Below are positions 1 through 7,202 of a stretch of DNA of 64,000 nucleotides, one piece after another (the first letter of the stretch is position 1; each line of letters begins with the position of its first letter). The DNA lies in NCBI RefSeq assembly GCF_015356865.1, contig NZ_JAAFZA010000012.1, forward strand, positions 1 to 64,000, written 5' to 3'. This stretch comes from Catenulispora pinisilvae (lineage in GTDB: Bacteria; Actinomycetota; Actinomycetes; Streptomycetales; Catenulisporaceae). The position numbers were made by a program, and so were the translations under genes. The notes beneath the pieces are model-generated. The model was not told the DNA's origin and did no database searches. It worked only from the letters and a program-made list of their open reading frames with translations.

Positions 1-380
1 CGGCACTCCGATGATCATGAGCCTAGAGAACTCCATGATCTCCCAGCGCCGTGCTCGTTCGTCACTCCAGACCCGCCAGTCACAACCACCTCAAACCCGG
101 TCGAGACCTAAACACTCCGGGGCCCTGGCTTCGAGGGGCCGCGCAGGGAAAGCCGGCTATAGCCTCGTGAAGGTGCCCAAATGAGGACTGTTAGCGGCGA
201 CGGGTCCTAAGCTCCTTATCGCGGTTCTACACAAGTGGGCTTCGCGGCCGGGTCCGCCTTCAGGTCTGCGGCGACGTTGTCGGCGGAGCTGGTGGCGCGG
301 GAGACGTCGGTGTCTGGCGTAGGTGCATGCACGCTGACGCCCTCATCAAAATCTGCCGATCCTTGACCCTTGCGCCCCGT
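1..380. other. No convincing gene
   Basis: Nothing here has a good ribosome binding site or recognisable protein similarity. A 55-codon ORF on the plus strand (17-183) is too short and lacks a Shine-Dalgarno sequence. The stretch lies downstream of the last probable immunity gene. Confidence 0.5.
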
Positions 381-851
381 CTATCGTGCTTGCTCCTGGA
401 GGACAATCCCCTGATCCGGGTCGGCCACGATGACAGATCCGTCTGGCGTCCAGAGCATCCAGGATTCCAGGCTGAGCTCGGTCTGGTTGCGTGAATAGAT
501 CGGAAGCGTGGCCAGCCGTGAACGCGTGAACTCGAAGACGGCCTCAAGGGAGACCGCGTCGACATGCACACTTTGAAAGGTATCGCCGTTCAAGGCTGGC
601 AACGCTGTTTTCAGCTCTGCCCTGTCATTTTCAGACCCGGCAAGAACCCGATCATCCGTTTCCCACCGCCAGGCGGCCATCACGATCCACAGGTGCCACG
701 AGCCGTGAACGAACCCGTCACCGTCGACAGTCCGGTTCCCGAACTCCACGGTCATCATGCTTCCGACGCTACCGAGTTCGGAACCCCACGCCGGAAGAGC
801 CACCAGCGGCGCGGTCAGCGCGGCGAGTTCTCCTTGATCAAGGCTCTTCAT
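381..851 (-). CDS. Hypothetical protein, probable immunity protein 2 of a T7SS toxin locus
   Basis: 156 aa, unrecognised family. It is a paralogue of the product of the gene just upstream (838-1356): both share an Ala-rich segment followed by a V-S/V-H core, an F-x-F/T-R/C-R-L stretch and an I/F-P-V/I-Y motif in the same order. It overlaps that gene by 14 nt and starts at ATG after a G-rich SD (GGGGGA, spacing about 6). No signal peptide or membrane segment is seen. Position as third gene after a toxin-like T7SS substrate suggests cytoplasmic immunity; this is inference from context only. Confidence 0.6.
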   Translation of the reverse strand: MKSLDQGELAALTAPLVALPAWGSELGSVGSMMTVEFGNRTVDGDGFVHGSWHLWIVMAAWRWETDDRVLAGSENDRAELKTALPALNGDTFQSVHVDAVSLEAVFEFTRSRLATLPIYSRNQTELSLESWMLWTPDGSVIVADPDQGIVLQEQAR

Positions 852-1356
852 CGATCGGTCCCCCGCCTTGTGGGTCTCGTCTGGTTCTGATGGACCAGTT
901 GCTGCCTGGACCGACCGCCAAAAGCCGCCGTCCGGGGACAGAGTTCAATGTCCAGGTGAACGACCGTTCGTCGCTTCCGTAGTAGACCGGGAAGATACGT
1001 AGTCGGCATGCGGTGAGTGTGAACGTCGTGTCGAGGCTGGGGTGCGCGATGCTGACGGCTGTCACATGTTGACCTGGCAGCGAGGTAAGGGCCGCGGCAA
1101 TGACCTCGGCGTTGTCACCGGAAGCGGCAAGCGCTCGGTCAGCAGCGTCCAGACGCCAAGCAGGCGTGTAGACCCAGAGCTTCAAACGATCGGGTTTGCT
1201 CCCCGAAGAGCTCTCAATCTCCTTAACAAGCTCGACGCCCAGGATGTTGTCACCTCGCATCTGGGAGGCGTGTACACGCATTCCCACGCAGGCGGAAACC
1301 TGCTGGCGCAGCTTGGCGACCCGCCCCGACGATGGCGCGTTCGATGTCGTCTCCAC
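838..1356 (-). CDS. Hypothetical protein, probable immunity protein 1 of a T7SS toxin locus
   Basis: 172 aa, unrecognised family, paralogous to the 156-aa product of the next gene. Its GTG start lies only 3 nt after the TAA stop of the toxin-like gene (1360-2703), with GGGGA just upstream, so the two are translationally coupled. Such tight coupling immediately 3' of a polymorphic toxin is the usual place for the cognate immunity gene. The protein is soluble-looking, with no membrane segment. Function is inferred from position, not from a recognised domain. Confidence 0.65.
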   Translation of the reverse strand: METTSNAPSSGRVAKLRQQVSACVGMRVHASQMRGDNILGVELVKEIESSSGSKPDRLKLWVYTPAWRLDAADRALAASGDNAEVIAAALTSLPGQHVTAVSIAHPSLDTTFTLTACRLRIFPVYYGSDERSFTWTLNSVPGRRLLAVGPGSNWSIRTRRDPQGGGPIDEEP

Positions 1357-1359
1357 CAG

Positions 1360-2703
1360 TTAGTCCCCCAACTCCGATTGGGCGATGTCGATGATGTCAT
1401 CCAGGCCGAGGTTGTCGTTGCCCTCCATGCCATCCTTCATGGTGTCGTGGACCCGGCGCCTCTGCTCCGGTGTCATGGCACCACCCTGACCCATGGCCCA
1501 TCGGCCCTTCTTGTTGTGAGCGGTGTTGTCGCCGCGCAGGCCCTTCTCGAAGTTGGGCTCATCGCCCCATTGATCATAGTCCGAGTAATCGTCGTCTTCC
1601 CCGTCATCCCCGCCGTTGTCCCAAAATGGCCGATTGTCATCCTCATCGTCCCATTCCTCATCGCCCCCATACTCGTCGTCCGGGTCTTCGAGCCCGGAGC
1701 CCCCGTCCTCTTCGTTGGTGAGTCTGGAAACGGAGCTTCCCGATCCGCCCAGCGGGCCTTCGGGCTCTTCGTCGCCTGCGCCTTTGCCGCCCATGCGAGA
1801 CCTCGCGAACATGGCGGCGGCGTCCATAGCCAGACCTCCCCAGTGGCCTTGGAGAGCGTCGCCGGTTGCCTTGATCTCGGTGCCCGCGGCCATGACCTCC
1901 GGCGCTGTCTCAACGATGAGGTCGTCGGCGGCGGCGAGGCTGGCCGTGACGACATCCAGCCCGGGGATCTCGACGGTGAGCAGGGCGATACCGTTGAGGA
2001 CAGGGGCGAGAATGGCGGCAATCTGCCCGATCTCGCCGGCCCAGTCGGCGATCTGGCCGCCGACTTCCGACAAGATCTCGCCGACGTGTTGCCACCAATG
2101 CTTGTTGTGGATGCCGTCGGATTGGGCGTGGTGCAGGGCCTTGGCGCATTCCTTGGCGGCGCCTTGGAGGTCGTCGTGTGCCTGATGAGCTTGAGCGGCG
2201 AGGGCCGTTAGACGGCCTTTGGCGTCGGACAGCGCCTTCTGGGCGTTGTCGTGCGCTGTTTGAGCGTCCGCCGTGGCCTTGGGGTCGGTGCCGGCTTGGG
2301 CTGTCTTCAGGTCGCCGGCGGCATTGTTGGCGGTGCCGGTGGCGCGGCTGACATCCACTTCGGCATCTTGGCCTTGGCGGAGCGCGGCATCGGCCTTGTT
2401 CTGGGCGGCTTGCATCTTCGGCCAGTACGCGGTCAGGGCATCGGAGGCTTCTCCGTAGGAGATGTAGAGCTTTTGCAGGCGGCCCGGCAGGGGGCCGAAT
2501 GAGGCTTTGAAGGCTTCGGCGGTTTGGCCGACCCAGGACAGTGCCGTGGCGTCGCCGCCGAACGAGTTCAGCGCAGACAAGGCGCTCTGGACGTCGTGGG
2601 AGAAATCCCCGAACTCCTTGGCCAGAGCCTGTACCGTCTCGACCACGCCGGGTGTCGGATCCTTGTCCAGGCCCAACACGTCCCAACCAGTTGGACGCAC
2701 CAC
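1360..2703 (-). CDS. T7SS-signal-domain protein, putative polymorphic toxin
   Basis: 447 aa from a GTG start preceded by GGGGAGGG (spacing 7); an ATG 5' extension would run antisense through the divergent gene and is rejected. The N-terminus begins RPTGWDVLGLDKDPTPG, typical of actinobacterial proteins with a putative type VII secretion signal domain, with W-x-G-x-T-A-E-A-F in the helical part (about residues 45-55). A long Ala/Gln/Asp coiled-coil region follows to about 190, a hydrophobic segment (about 215-250), then an extremely acidic D/E linker (about 305-375) and a C-terminal module of about 70 residues that carries no recognised toxin family. Two immunity-like genes follow directly. 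Secretion needs a host ESX system, not seen here. Confidence 0.7.
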   Translation of the reverse strand: MVRPTGWDVLGLDKDPTPGVVETVQALAKEFGDFSHDVQSALSALNSFGGDATALSWVGQTAEAFKASFGPLPGRLQKLYISYGEASDALTAYWPKMQAAQNKADAALRQGQDAEVDVSRATGTANNAAGDLKTAQAGTDPKATADAQTAHDNAQKALSDAKGRLTALAAQAHQAHDDLQGAAKECAKALHHAQSDGIHNKHWWQHVGEILSEVGGQIADWAGEIGQIAAILAPVLNGIALLTVEIPGLDVVTASLAAADDLIVETAPEVMAAGTEIKATGDALQGHWGGLAMDAAAMFARSRMGGKGAGDEEPEGPLGGSGSSVSRLTNEEDGGSGLEDPDDEYGGDEEWDDEDDNRPFWDNGGDDGEDDDYSDYDQWGDEPNFEKGLRGDNTAHNKKGRWAMGQGGAMTPEQRRRVHDTMKDGMEGNDNLGLDDIIDIAQSELGD

Positions 2704-2776
2704 TGGATGACCCTCCCCGATTCGTCGCGTGTGAGCGCGCCGCCGTTGTGGTGGCGTCCCCCCTTGATCTCGACGC

Positions 2777-3436
2777 GTGACGATGGATGAGTGTACAAAG
2801 TCGCTCATGGAATCCGTAACCCCTGAGCGCGAACCGATTACGTACCGTCTCGCCCTCGGGGAGGACTGGTACCGGATTCGCCTGGATGAACACGCCGAGG
2901 CGGACGTCAAGGCCTTCCTGGACGTGATGTTCGATGCTATCCCCGCCGATGCCGCCGAGGGCATCAGAGCACTGATTGGCGTGCAGTTCGCGGTGCAGAT
3001 CGCTGCGGCTCGTTCGAGGCGCGGGATTGAGTTGTTGGTGCCTTCGCCGAAACCGGGTGGTGCGGCGCTTCCGGGTGTGGCTGTGCTGGTTGCCGAGGTG
3101 GTGATTCCGACGCCGGTCGCGCCGGATCCGGTCGAGGTTGCCGCGCGGGTGGCGCGAGGGGCGGCCAGTACTCGCACGGGTGTGATCGCGGGATCTGTGG
3201 CAGTGCGGATCGACCACAGCGCCGCCGATGCGGAGGAGGACGAGGATGACGGCGCCAACGCCGGGCCCGTGGTGCCGACGCGGCAGCGCATCGAGTACGT
3301 GATCGCGGTGCCGAACGATCCGCGGTGGCTGTCGATTGACCTGATTGTGCAGGCCGTTGCGGGGTTCGATGTGGAGCAGACCATCACGGACTTCGATCAA
3401 GCTGTGGGGCAACTTGGCTGGTCGGCGTCTGAATAG
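2777..3436 (+). CDS. Hypothetical protein divergent from the T7SS toxin gene
   Basis: 219 aa, unrecognised. Contains an acidic N-terminal half, a proline/valine-rich middle, an acidic stretch (residues about 150-160) and a C-terminal segment ending GQLGWSASE. No signal peptide or clear membrane helix. It is transcribed divergently from the toxin gene with a 73-bp gap, so they may share a control region. An alternative ATG lies 10 codons downstream (2807); neither start has a strong SD. Codon-position composition and a clean terminator at the end support it as a real gene. Confidence 0.6.
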   Translation: MTMDECTKSLMESVTPEREPITYRLALGEDWYRIRLDEHAEADVKAFLDVMFDAIPADAAEGIRALIGVQFAVQIAAARSRRGIELLVPSPKPGGAALPGVAVLVAEVVIPTPVAPDPVEVAARVARGAASTRTGVIAGSVAVRIDHSAADAEEDEDDGANAGPVVPTRQRIEYVIAVPNDPRWLSIDLIVQAVAGFDVEQTITDFDQAVGQLGWSASE

Positions 3437-3493
3437 GGCCGGCGTGCTGTGGTCCCGGAGAAGGGCGTGCCGGACTAGCGCGGTGCGATCAGT

Positions 3494-3528
3494 GGTACGG
3501 GACCGTACCTCAGGCACGGTCCCGTACC
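3494..3528. terminator. Perfect 13-bp hairpin between convergent genes
   Basis: Arms 3494-3506 and 3516-3528 are perfectly complementary (GGTACGGGACCGT), with a 9-nt loop, lying between the stop codons of two convergent genes. The left arm plus loop also forms a smaller palindrome (GGTACG...CGTACC). A bidirectional terminator is the simplest reading. Confidence 0.6.
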
Positions 3529-3539
3529 GGCGTACTTGA

Positions 3540-4466
3540 TTAGGGGGCTGACCTGTCCGTGAGCTCGAACAGCGCAGTCCCGTCCTTGGGACGCTCGTCT
3601 GCTGCGCGGAGGTAGGTCCAAACCGCAGAAGCTTTGCTGTTCCCCACGCCCATCCTGGAGCGAAGAGCATCCCGGGTCGGCAGTACGCCGTCCCGTGTCA
3701 GGCCAGCCAGGGCCTTGCGGCCCAGATCAAGCAGGACCGGATCAAGCTCGGCCGGGCCGCCAGTCCGGTACCGGTCCTGGGACCCGTACGCGCGCGGTCC
3801 GTCCAGGACGGCGGAGGCCGCGGAGACTTGCGCGGGCGGTACAGAACGGTCCGGCGTGTGGTCAGCAGGACTGGCATTCAGGGCTTTCCGTGCGGTCTCG
3901 CGGTCCGGATGCCCGATGGCCACGGTCCCGGACTCATCCCTGGTACGCGGGACTCGGGACCGGAAGTTCCGGACGCAGGCGATCAGGAGATGGGATCCGA
4001 AGCCGATGGCGCCGACGGGGAGCGAGGTGATGATGAGCACGAGGGCGGGGTGTAGTGGCCCGTCGGTTTGGCCGCCGGGGCGGATGACGCCGCAGCCGTG
4101 GAGGAAGTTCAGCAGGAGCGAGGCGGCGGTGGTGATGGCGCCGACGGTGACGGCGTAGTTGTGGGCCACCTTCTTGTTCTTGAGCCAGATCGCTGCTGCG
4201 GTGGCGACGGCGATGAGTCCGTCGACGGCCCATGGGTCACGCGAGGCGGCGGCGGGGCTTTGGTGGATCGCGAGGAACGCGTCACGGAGTGGGCCGTAGG
4301 AGCCCAGGAAGCCGATGATGACGATGGAGGCGACGGCTGAGGTCAGCAGGGTCAGCGAGATGAGGGCGCCAGCGTTCCGATTGTCGGCCGGCGCGGCGGG
4401 GTGGTGGGGCTGAGTCACGGGTTGTGCCGTTTCGTGCGGTGGGGTGGGAGTCGGGCAGGTCGGCAT
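3540..4466 (-). CDS. DUF2637 membrane protein with C-terminal helix-turn-helix
   Basis: 308 aa. Four hydrophobic segments (about residues 30-55, 75-95, 103-125 and 140-165) form a DUF2637-type membrane domain, a family common on actinomycete conjugative plasmids and ICEs. The C-terminal third (about 230-300) looks like a winged-helix module: it contains RKALAGL, then LPTRDALRSRMGVGNSKAS. A second DUF2637/HTH protein is encoded in the other mobile element (41716-42963). Likely role: element maintenance or transfer (spread) at the membrane; unproven. Confidence 0.75.
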   Translation of the reverse strand: MPTCPTPTPPHETAQPVTQPHHPAAPADNRNAGALISLTLLTSAVASIVIIGFLGSYGPLRDAFLAIHQSPAAASRDPWAVDGLIAVATAAAIWLKNKKVAHNYAVTVGAITTAASLLLNFLHGCGVIRPGGQTDGPLHPALVLIITSLPVGAIGFGSHLLIACVRNFRSRVPRTRDESGTVAIGHPDRETARKALNASPADHTPDRSVPPAQVSAASAVLDGPRAYGSQDRYRTGGPAELDPVLLDLGRKALAGLTRDGVLPTRDALRSRMGVGNSKASAVWTYLRAADERPKDGTALFELTDRSAP

Positions 4467-4468
4467 GT

Positions 4469-5026
4469 TCAGGCCGACATGGCGAGGCTGAGCAGGACGG
4501 CGGCGGGGGTAGCGCCGTCTGCGGTGATCGCGGCTTCGACGGCCGGGTGGCCGGGGTTGACGCGGTGGACTACGAAGACGGAGGTGCCGGACTTGTTGCG
4601 CCGAATGAAGTCGAACACCCGGTTGCCGTCGGGGCTGATCCAGCGGCGCATGGCGACTGGTTCGTTGCTGTAGCTGGCGCTTCGCCAGTCGTGATAGGTG
4701 AGCGAGACGCCGACGAAGGAAGCGCTCAGGTCTGGGGCGTCTGGCTGGGTGCCGTAGGTGGTGGTGGCGTCGATCGCTGCGGCGAGGGCTACCGGTGACA
4801 GGTTTTCTGCTTCGACGCTCCAGCTACTACAGCAGATGTCGGCCGAGCTTTGGCCAGTGCTGGAAACCGTGGCGGTGAGGGTGACGGCTGAGTGGGGGCT
4901 GGACCAGCAGGTGGAGAGGTAGACGGTGTCCCCGTCGGAGTTCTCGGCGGGGACGTCGCGGGTCCAGTCGATGGGGAGTGCGAGGGTGACTTCGTTGATC
5001 CATGCGGCGCAGAAGGCAACGGACAT
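4469..5026 (-). CDS. Hypothetical protein of the conjugative element
   Basis: 185 aa from the ATG at 5026, chosen because GGAG lies 8-9 nt upstream; longer in-frame starts overlap this SD. No recognised domain. Begins MSVAFCAAWINEVTLALPID and contains several Ser/Ala-rich beta-prone stretches and a C-terminal Ala-rich helix. It ends 2 nt before the start of the DUF2637 gene, so the two are probably co-transcribed. Function unknown. Confidence 0.6.
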   Translation of the reverse strand: MSVAFCAAWINEVTLALPIDWTRDVPAENSDGDTVYLSTCWSSPHSAVTLTATVSSTGQSSADICCSSWSVEAENLSPVALAAAIDATTTYGTQPDAPDLSASFVGVSLTYHDWRSASYSNEPVAMRRWISPDGNRVFDFIRRNKSGTSVFVVHRVNPGHPAVEAAITADGATPAAVLLSLAMSA

Positions 5027-5259
5027 GGGTGGCTCCATTCGGGATCGCGCGCAGGCGGGTATGACCAGGTCAGGTGCCTGCGGAGGGGGAGGGGACGCGC
5101 AGGGCGAGCTGCGCAAGGGCCGCGCCTATGCGGCGTTGAACGGCCCTGTCGCGCGTGGCGTGCGATGCGCGGTCCGGAGATCCGGGAGAATCGGAGCAGG
5201 GTCCATGGGTACTCCAGTCATGATTTAGACGGTCGGACGGGTGAACTTGCGGTCCTGTT

Positions 5260-5297
5260 CCTGGTGGGCGCGGGTGCAACCGCGTCCACCAGGGTTT
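5260..5297 (+). terminator. Hairpin plus T-run, plus-strand terminator shape
   Basis: Arms 5260-5273 and 5280-5293 form 14 pairs with one G-T, loop GTGCAA, followed by GTTTT. The polarity fits plus-strand transcription, although both neighbours are on the minus strand, so it may stop antisense transcription or act as RNA structure. Confidence 0.5.
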
Positions 5298-5628
5298 TGA
5301 GGCCAGGTGCCTATCCGAGGGGGTCCTCGAATTCATTGCGAGATCACCGATCAAGTTTCGCGCGGTAATCTCTGCTTGTTTATATTCTGGCCCTGACTCG
5401 CACTCAAGACAAGTTCTGCCGGTTCTATATTCACCCGTTTAGAGCACGAGATTTGTGCCCTCGAACCGTCGATGGTTAATGGGGACTGGAATTACATTTT
5501 ACTTCTTAGCTGCCTCTTCTCTGCACCCTCGTCAGGCGCCGGGCCGGCCGCTGACGCGCGCGGCTGCTGCACGCTCCGTCGATGACGGTAACGATCGTCA
5601 GATACACGATCGTCGGGTTTTGAGACTG

Positions 5629-5663
5629 GCCATCAAATCGCCTTCGACCTGCTGTTTGATGGC
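5629..5663. repeat. 9-bp inverted repeat GCCATCAAA / TTTGATGGC
   Basis: Perfect arms 5629-5637 and 5655-5663 separated by 17 nt, about 70 bp downstream of the NlpC/P60 stop codon. Could be a minus-strand terminator stem or a protein binding site; there is no clear T-run. Confidence 0.4.
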
Positions 5664-5734
5664 TCTATGACGGCACCTTGAGAGGGTCGGGCAACGCTCC
5701 ACGGGCCGGTCCCCGGACCGCACCTCGCAACGGT

Positions 5735-6325
5735 CTAGCGGTCCGCCGTCGGTCGGGTCGCGGCGAATAGGTCGTCTGCCGCCAGCGGATCGAGCCGTAC
5801 CACCGTGCCCGTTTTCGGGGCGTCGAGAATAACGCCAGCGCCGACGAAGATTCCCACATGGTGCGCGAAACTGCTATTCCCGTAGAAGATAAGATCTCCC
5901 GGCCTCAACGGCGAAAGAGGTACGCCCGGTCCATGGCGGTACTGCTCGGTCGCGGTGCGTGGAATATCAATTCCCGCGCTCGCGTAGGCCGCCATGGTCA
6001 ATCCAGAGCAGTCAAAACCGGCATCGCCCTTGGCCGGCCCGTTGCCGCCCCAGACGTACGGCAGCCCGAGCTGCCGGGTGGCGAAGGCGATCGCAGCGGC
6101 GGCGGCCGGGTTCGGAGCGGCTGCCTCAGCGGCGGCGAGGATGCTGATTTGCTGGTCCGGGTTGAATCGGCGGTCGGTGGGCGGCGTGGAAGCGGCGCTG
6201 TTCCAGACCGTTGCGAGGGGATCGAGAGCGGCCGAGGCGACGGAGGCCGCGGCGGCGTTGACGAGGACGACGAACATCAGGAAGAGGGTCGAGCAGCCGA
6301 CTGCTGTCTTCGTGAGCGTCGAGAT
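5735..6325 (-). CDS. NlpC/P60 peptidoglycan hydrolase of the conjugation operon
   Basis: About 196 aa. N-terminal membrane segment (about residues 8-35), then an Ala/Pro linker and an NlpC/P60 domain (about 85-196) with catalytic Cys in FDCSGLTMAAY, His in AHHVGIF, and a downstream polar site near ILDAP. Role: local opening of the wall for the transfer apparatus, as for VirB1-type enzymes. The start is unusual: the best SD (GGAG, spacing about 6) precedes an ATC codon at 6325; the first ATG is at 6277 inside the membrane segment. The gene follows the replication-relaxation gene by 13 nt. Confidence 0.75.
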   Translation of the reverse strand: MSTLTKTAVGCSTLFLMFVVLVNAAAASVASAALDPLATVWNSAASTPPTDRRFNPDQQISILAAAEAAAPNPAAAAAIAFATRQLGLPYVWGGNGPAKGDAGFDCSGLTMAAYASAGIDIPRTATEQYRHGPGVPLSPLRPGDLIFYGNSSFAHHVGIFVGAGVILDAPKTGTVVRLDPLAADDLFAATRPTADR

Positions 6326-6338
6326 GGCGTTCTCCGAT

Positions 6339-7202
6339 CTAAAGCAGGATGTGAGAGCTCTGCGGGACGTCGAGATACCGGGCGGCGGAGGCGCCAAGCG
6401 CGGCGAGGGATAGTCGTGACGTGGCAGGCCAGGCCGGACGCCAGGTCGGACCGGCCGGATGGGTCCGGCACGGATCGCCGTACGCGGTCGCGACCGGCAC
6501 GCGCGGCAGCTGGTCCGCGAGCCGTCGGTGGAGGTGGTCCTCCCGCTGCGCGTTCGGCAGCCAGAACAGCACCGGACACGAGACACCGGCCGATTCGGCG
6601 AGATCGGCGTATCCGGTGAGTTTGGCCAGGAGCCTGGCGTGCGGCTCGGTCCCGGTGTCGTACTCCAGGAAGAACTCGCACCAGGCGCCGCCTTCCCGCC
6701 ACCGGCCGAAGCCGTCCGGCCGCAGGCGAGTACCGAGCGCGCGAGCCGTTGCGCGTTCGGAACGCCAGGTTTCGAGCGTGGCGTCGGCGGTTTGCCGGGC
6801 GTAGCCGAGGAGCTGGCAGAACACCTCATTCACGCCCCGCAGGTGCCCGAGATCGGGGCGCAGCGCGATCGCGGTGGCGTCGTGCGCCGCTCGACGCCGT
6901 AGTCGAGAACCCTGGCCGTCGCCCGAAAGCAGGTCGAGGGTACGAGCCGAAGCGACGCAGTGCGCTTGCGAAGATCCGCGCTGGAGTGGCGGCCGGAAGG
7001 TCTCGACCAGCCCGAGCGTCCGCAACACAGCTACGCGGCCCCGACATTTGCGCACGTCAGGGAACAGAGCCACCGCGAGCTGCCCGACGGTGAGGACCTG
7101 GTGTTCGGCCAGCAGCCGCAACATCTCCGCGTCCCGCTCGGTCAGCCGGTCGCCGGCCCGGGTGGCGACCGAGATCGGGCGGGTTGGCGTCCGGACGCTC
7201 AC
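6339..7202 (-). CDS. Replication-relaxation family protein
   Basis: 287 aa with a GTG start overlapping the stop of the VirD4 gene (GTGA). N-terminal winged-helix part (about residues 20-75, LTERDAEMLRLLAEHQVLTV...) and a nuclease-like C-terminal part with a D-G-F / E-F-F-L-E-Y-D-T-G-T-E core (about 160-180), as in replication-relaxation (PF13814-type) proteins. These sit in T4SS ICE and plasmid operons of actinobacteria. The exact enzymatic role is not established. It lies between the coupling ATPase and the wall hydrolase. Confidence 0.75.
   Translation of the reverse strand: MSVRTPTRPISVATRAGDRLTERDAEMLRLLAEHQVLTVGQLAVALFPDVRKCRGRVAVLRTLGLVETFRPPLQRGSSQAHCVASARTLDLLSGDGQGSRLRRRAAHDATAIALRPDLGHLRGVNEVFCQLLGYARQTADATLETWRSERATARALGTRLRPDGFGRWREGGAWCEFFLEYDTGTEPHARLLAKLTGYADLAESAGVSCPVLFWLPNAQREDHLHRRLADQLPRVPVATAYGDPCRTHPAGPTWRPAWPATSRLSLAALGASAARYLDVPQSSHILL

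Larger units (their letters stand above)
5027..5734. other. Long intergenic region with hairpins, no gene seen
   Basis: About 700 bp without a supported gene between two leftward genes. It is less GC-rich in places (5340-5520) than the flanks. It contains a strong hairpin followed by TTTT (5260-5297), a doubled ACGATCGT palindrome (about 5590-5615) and a 9-bp inverted repeat (5629-5663). A promoter for the leftward 5026/4466 genes is expected here. Confidence 0.5.

Noticed and set aside
1042-2211. 389-codon plus-strand ORF opposite the T7SS toxin gene
   Set aside because: Antisense shadow of a gene with recognisable domain and SD; high GC gives long open antisense frames.
2704-3387. N-terminal extension of the toxin gene to 675 aa
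   Set aside because: The extension runs antisense through the divergent 219-aa gene and has Ser/Thr/Arg-rich shadow composition; the GTG at 2703 has a good SD.
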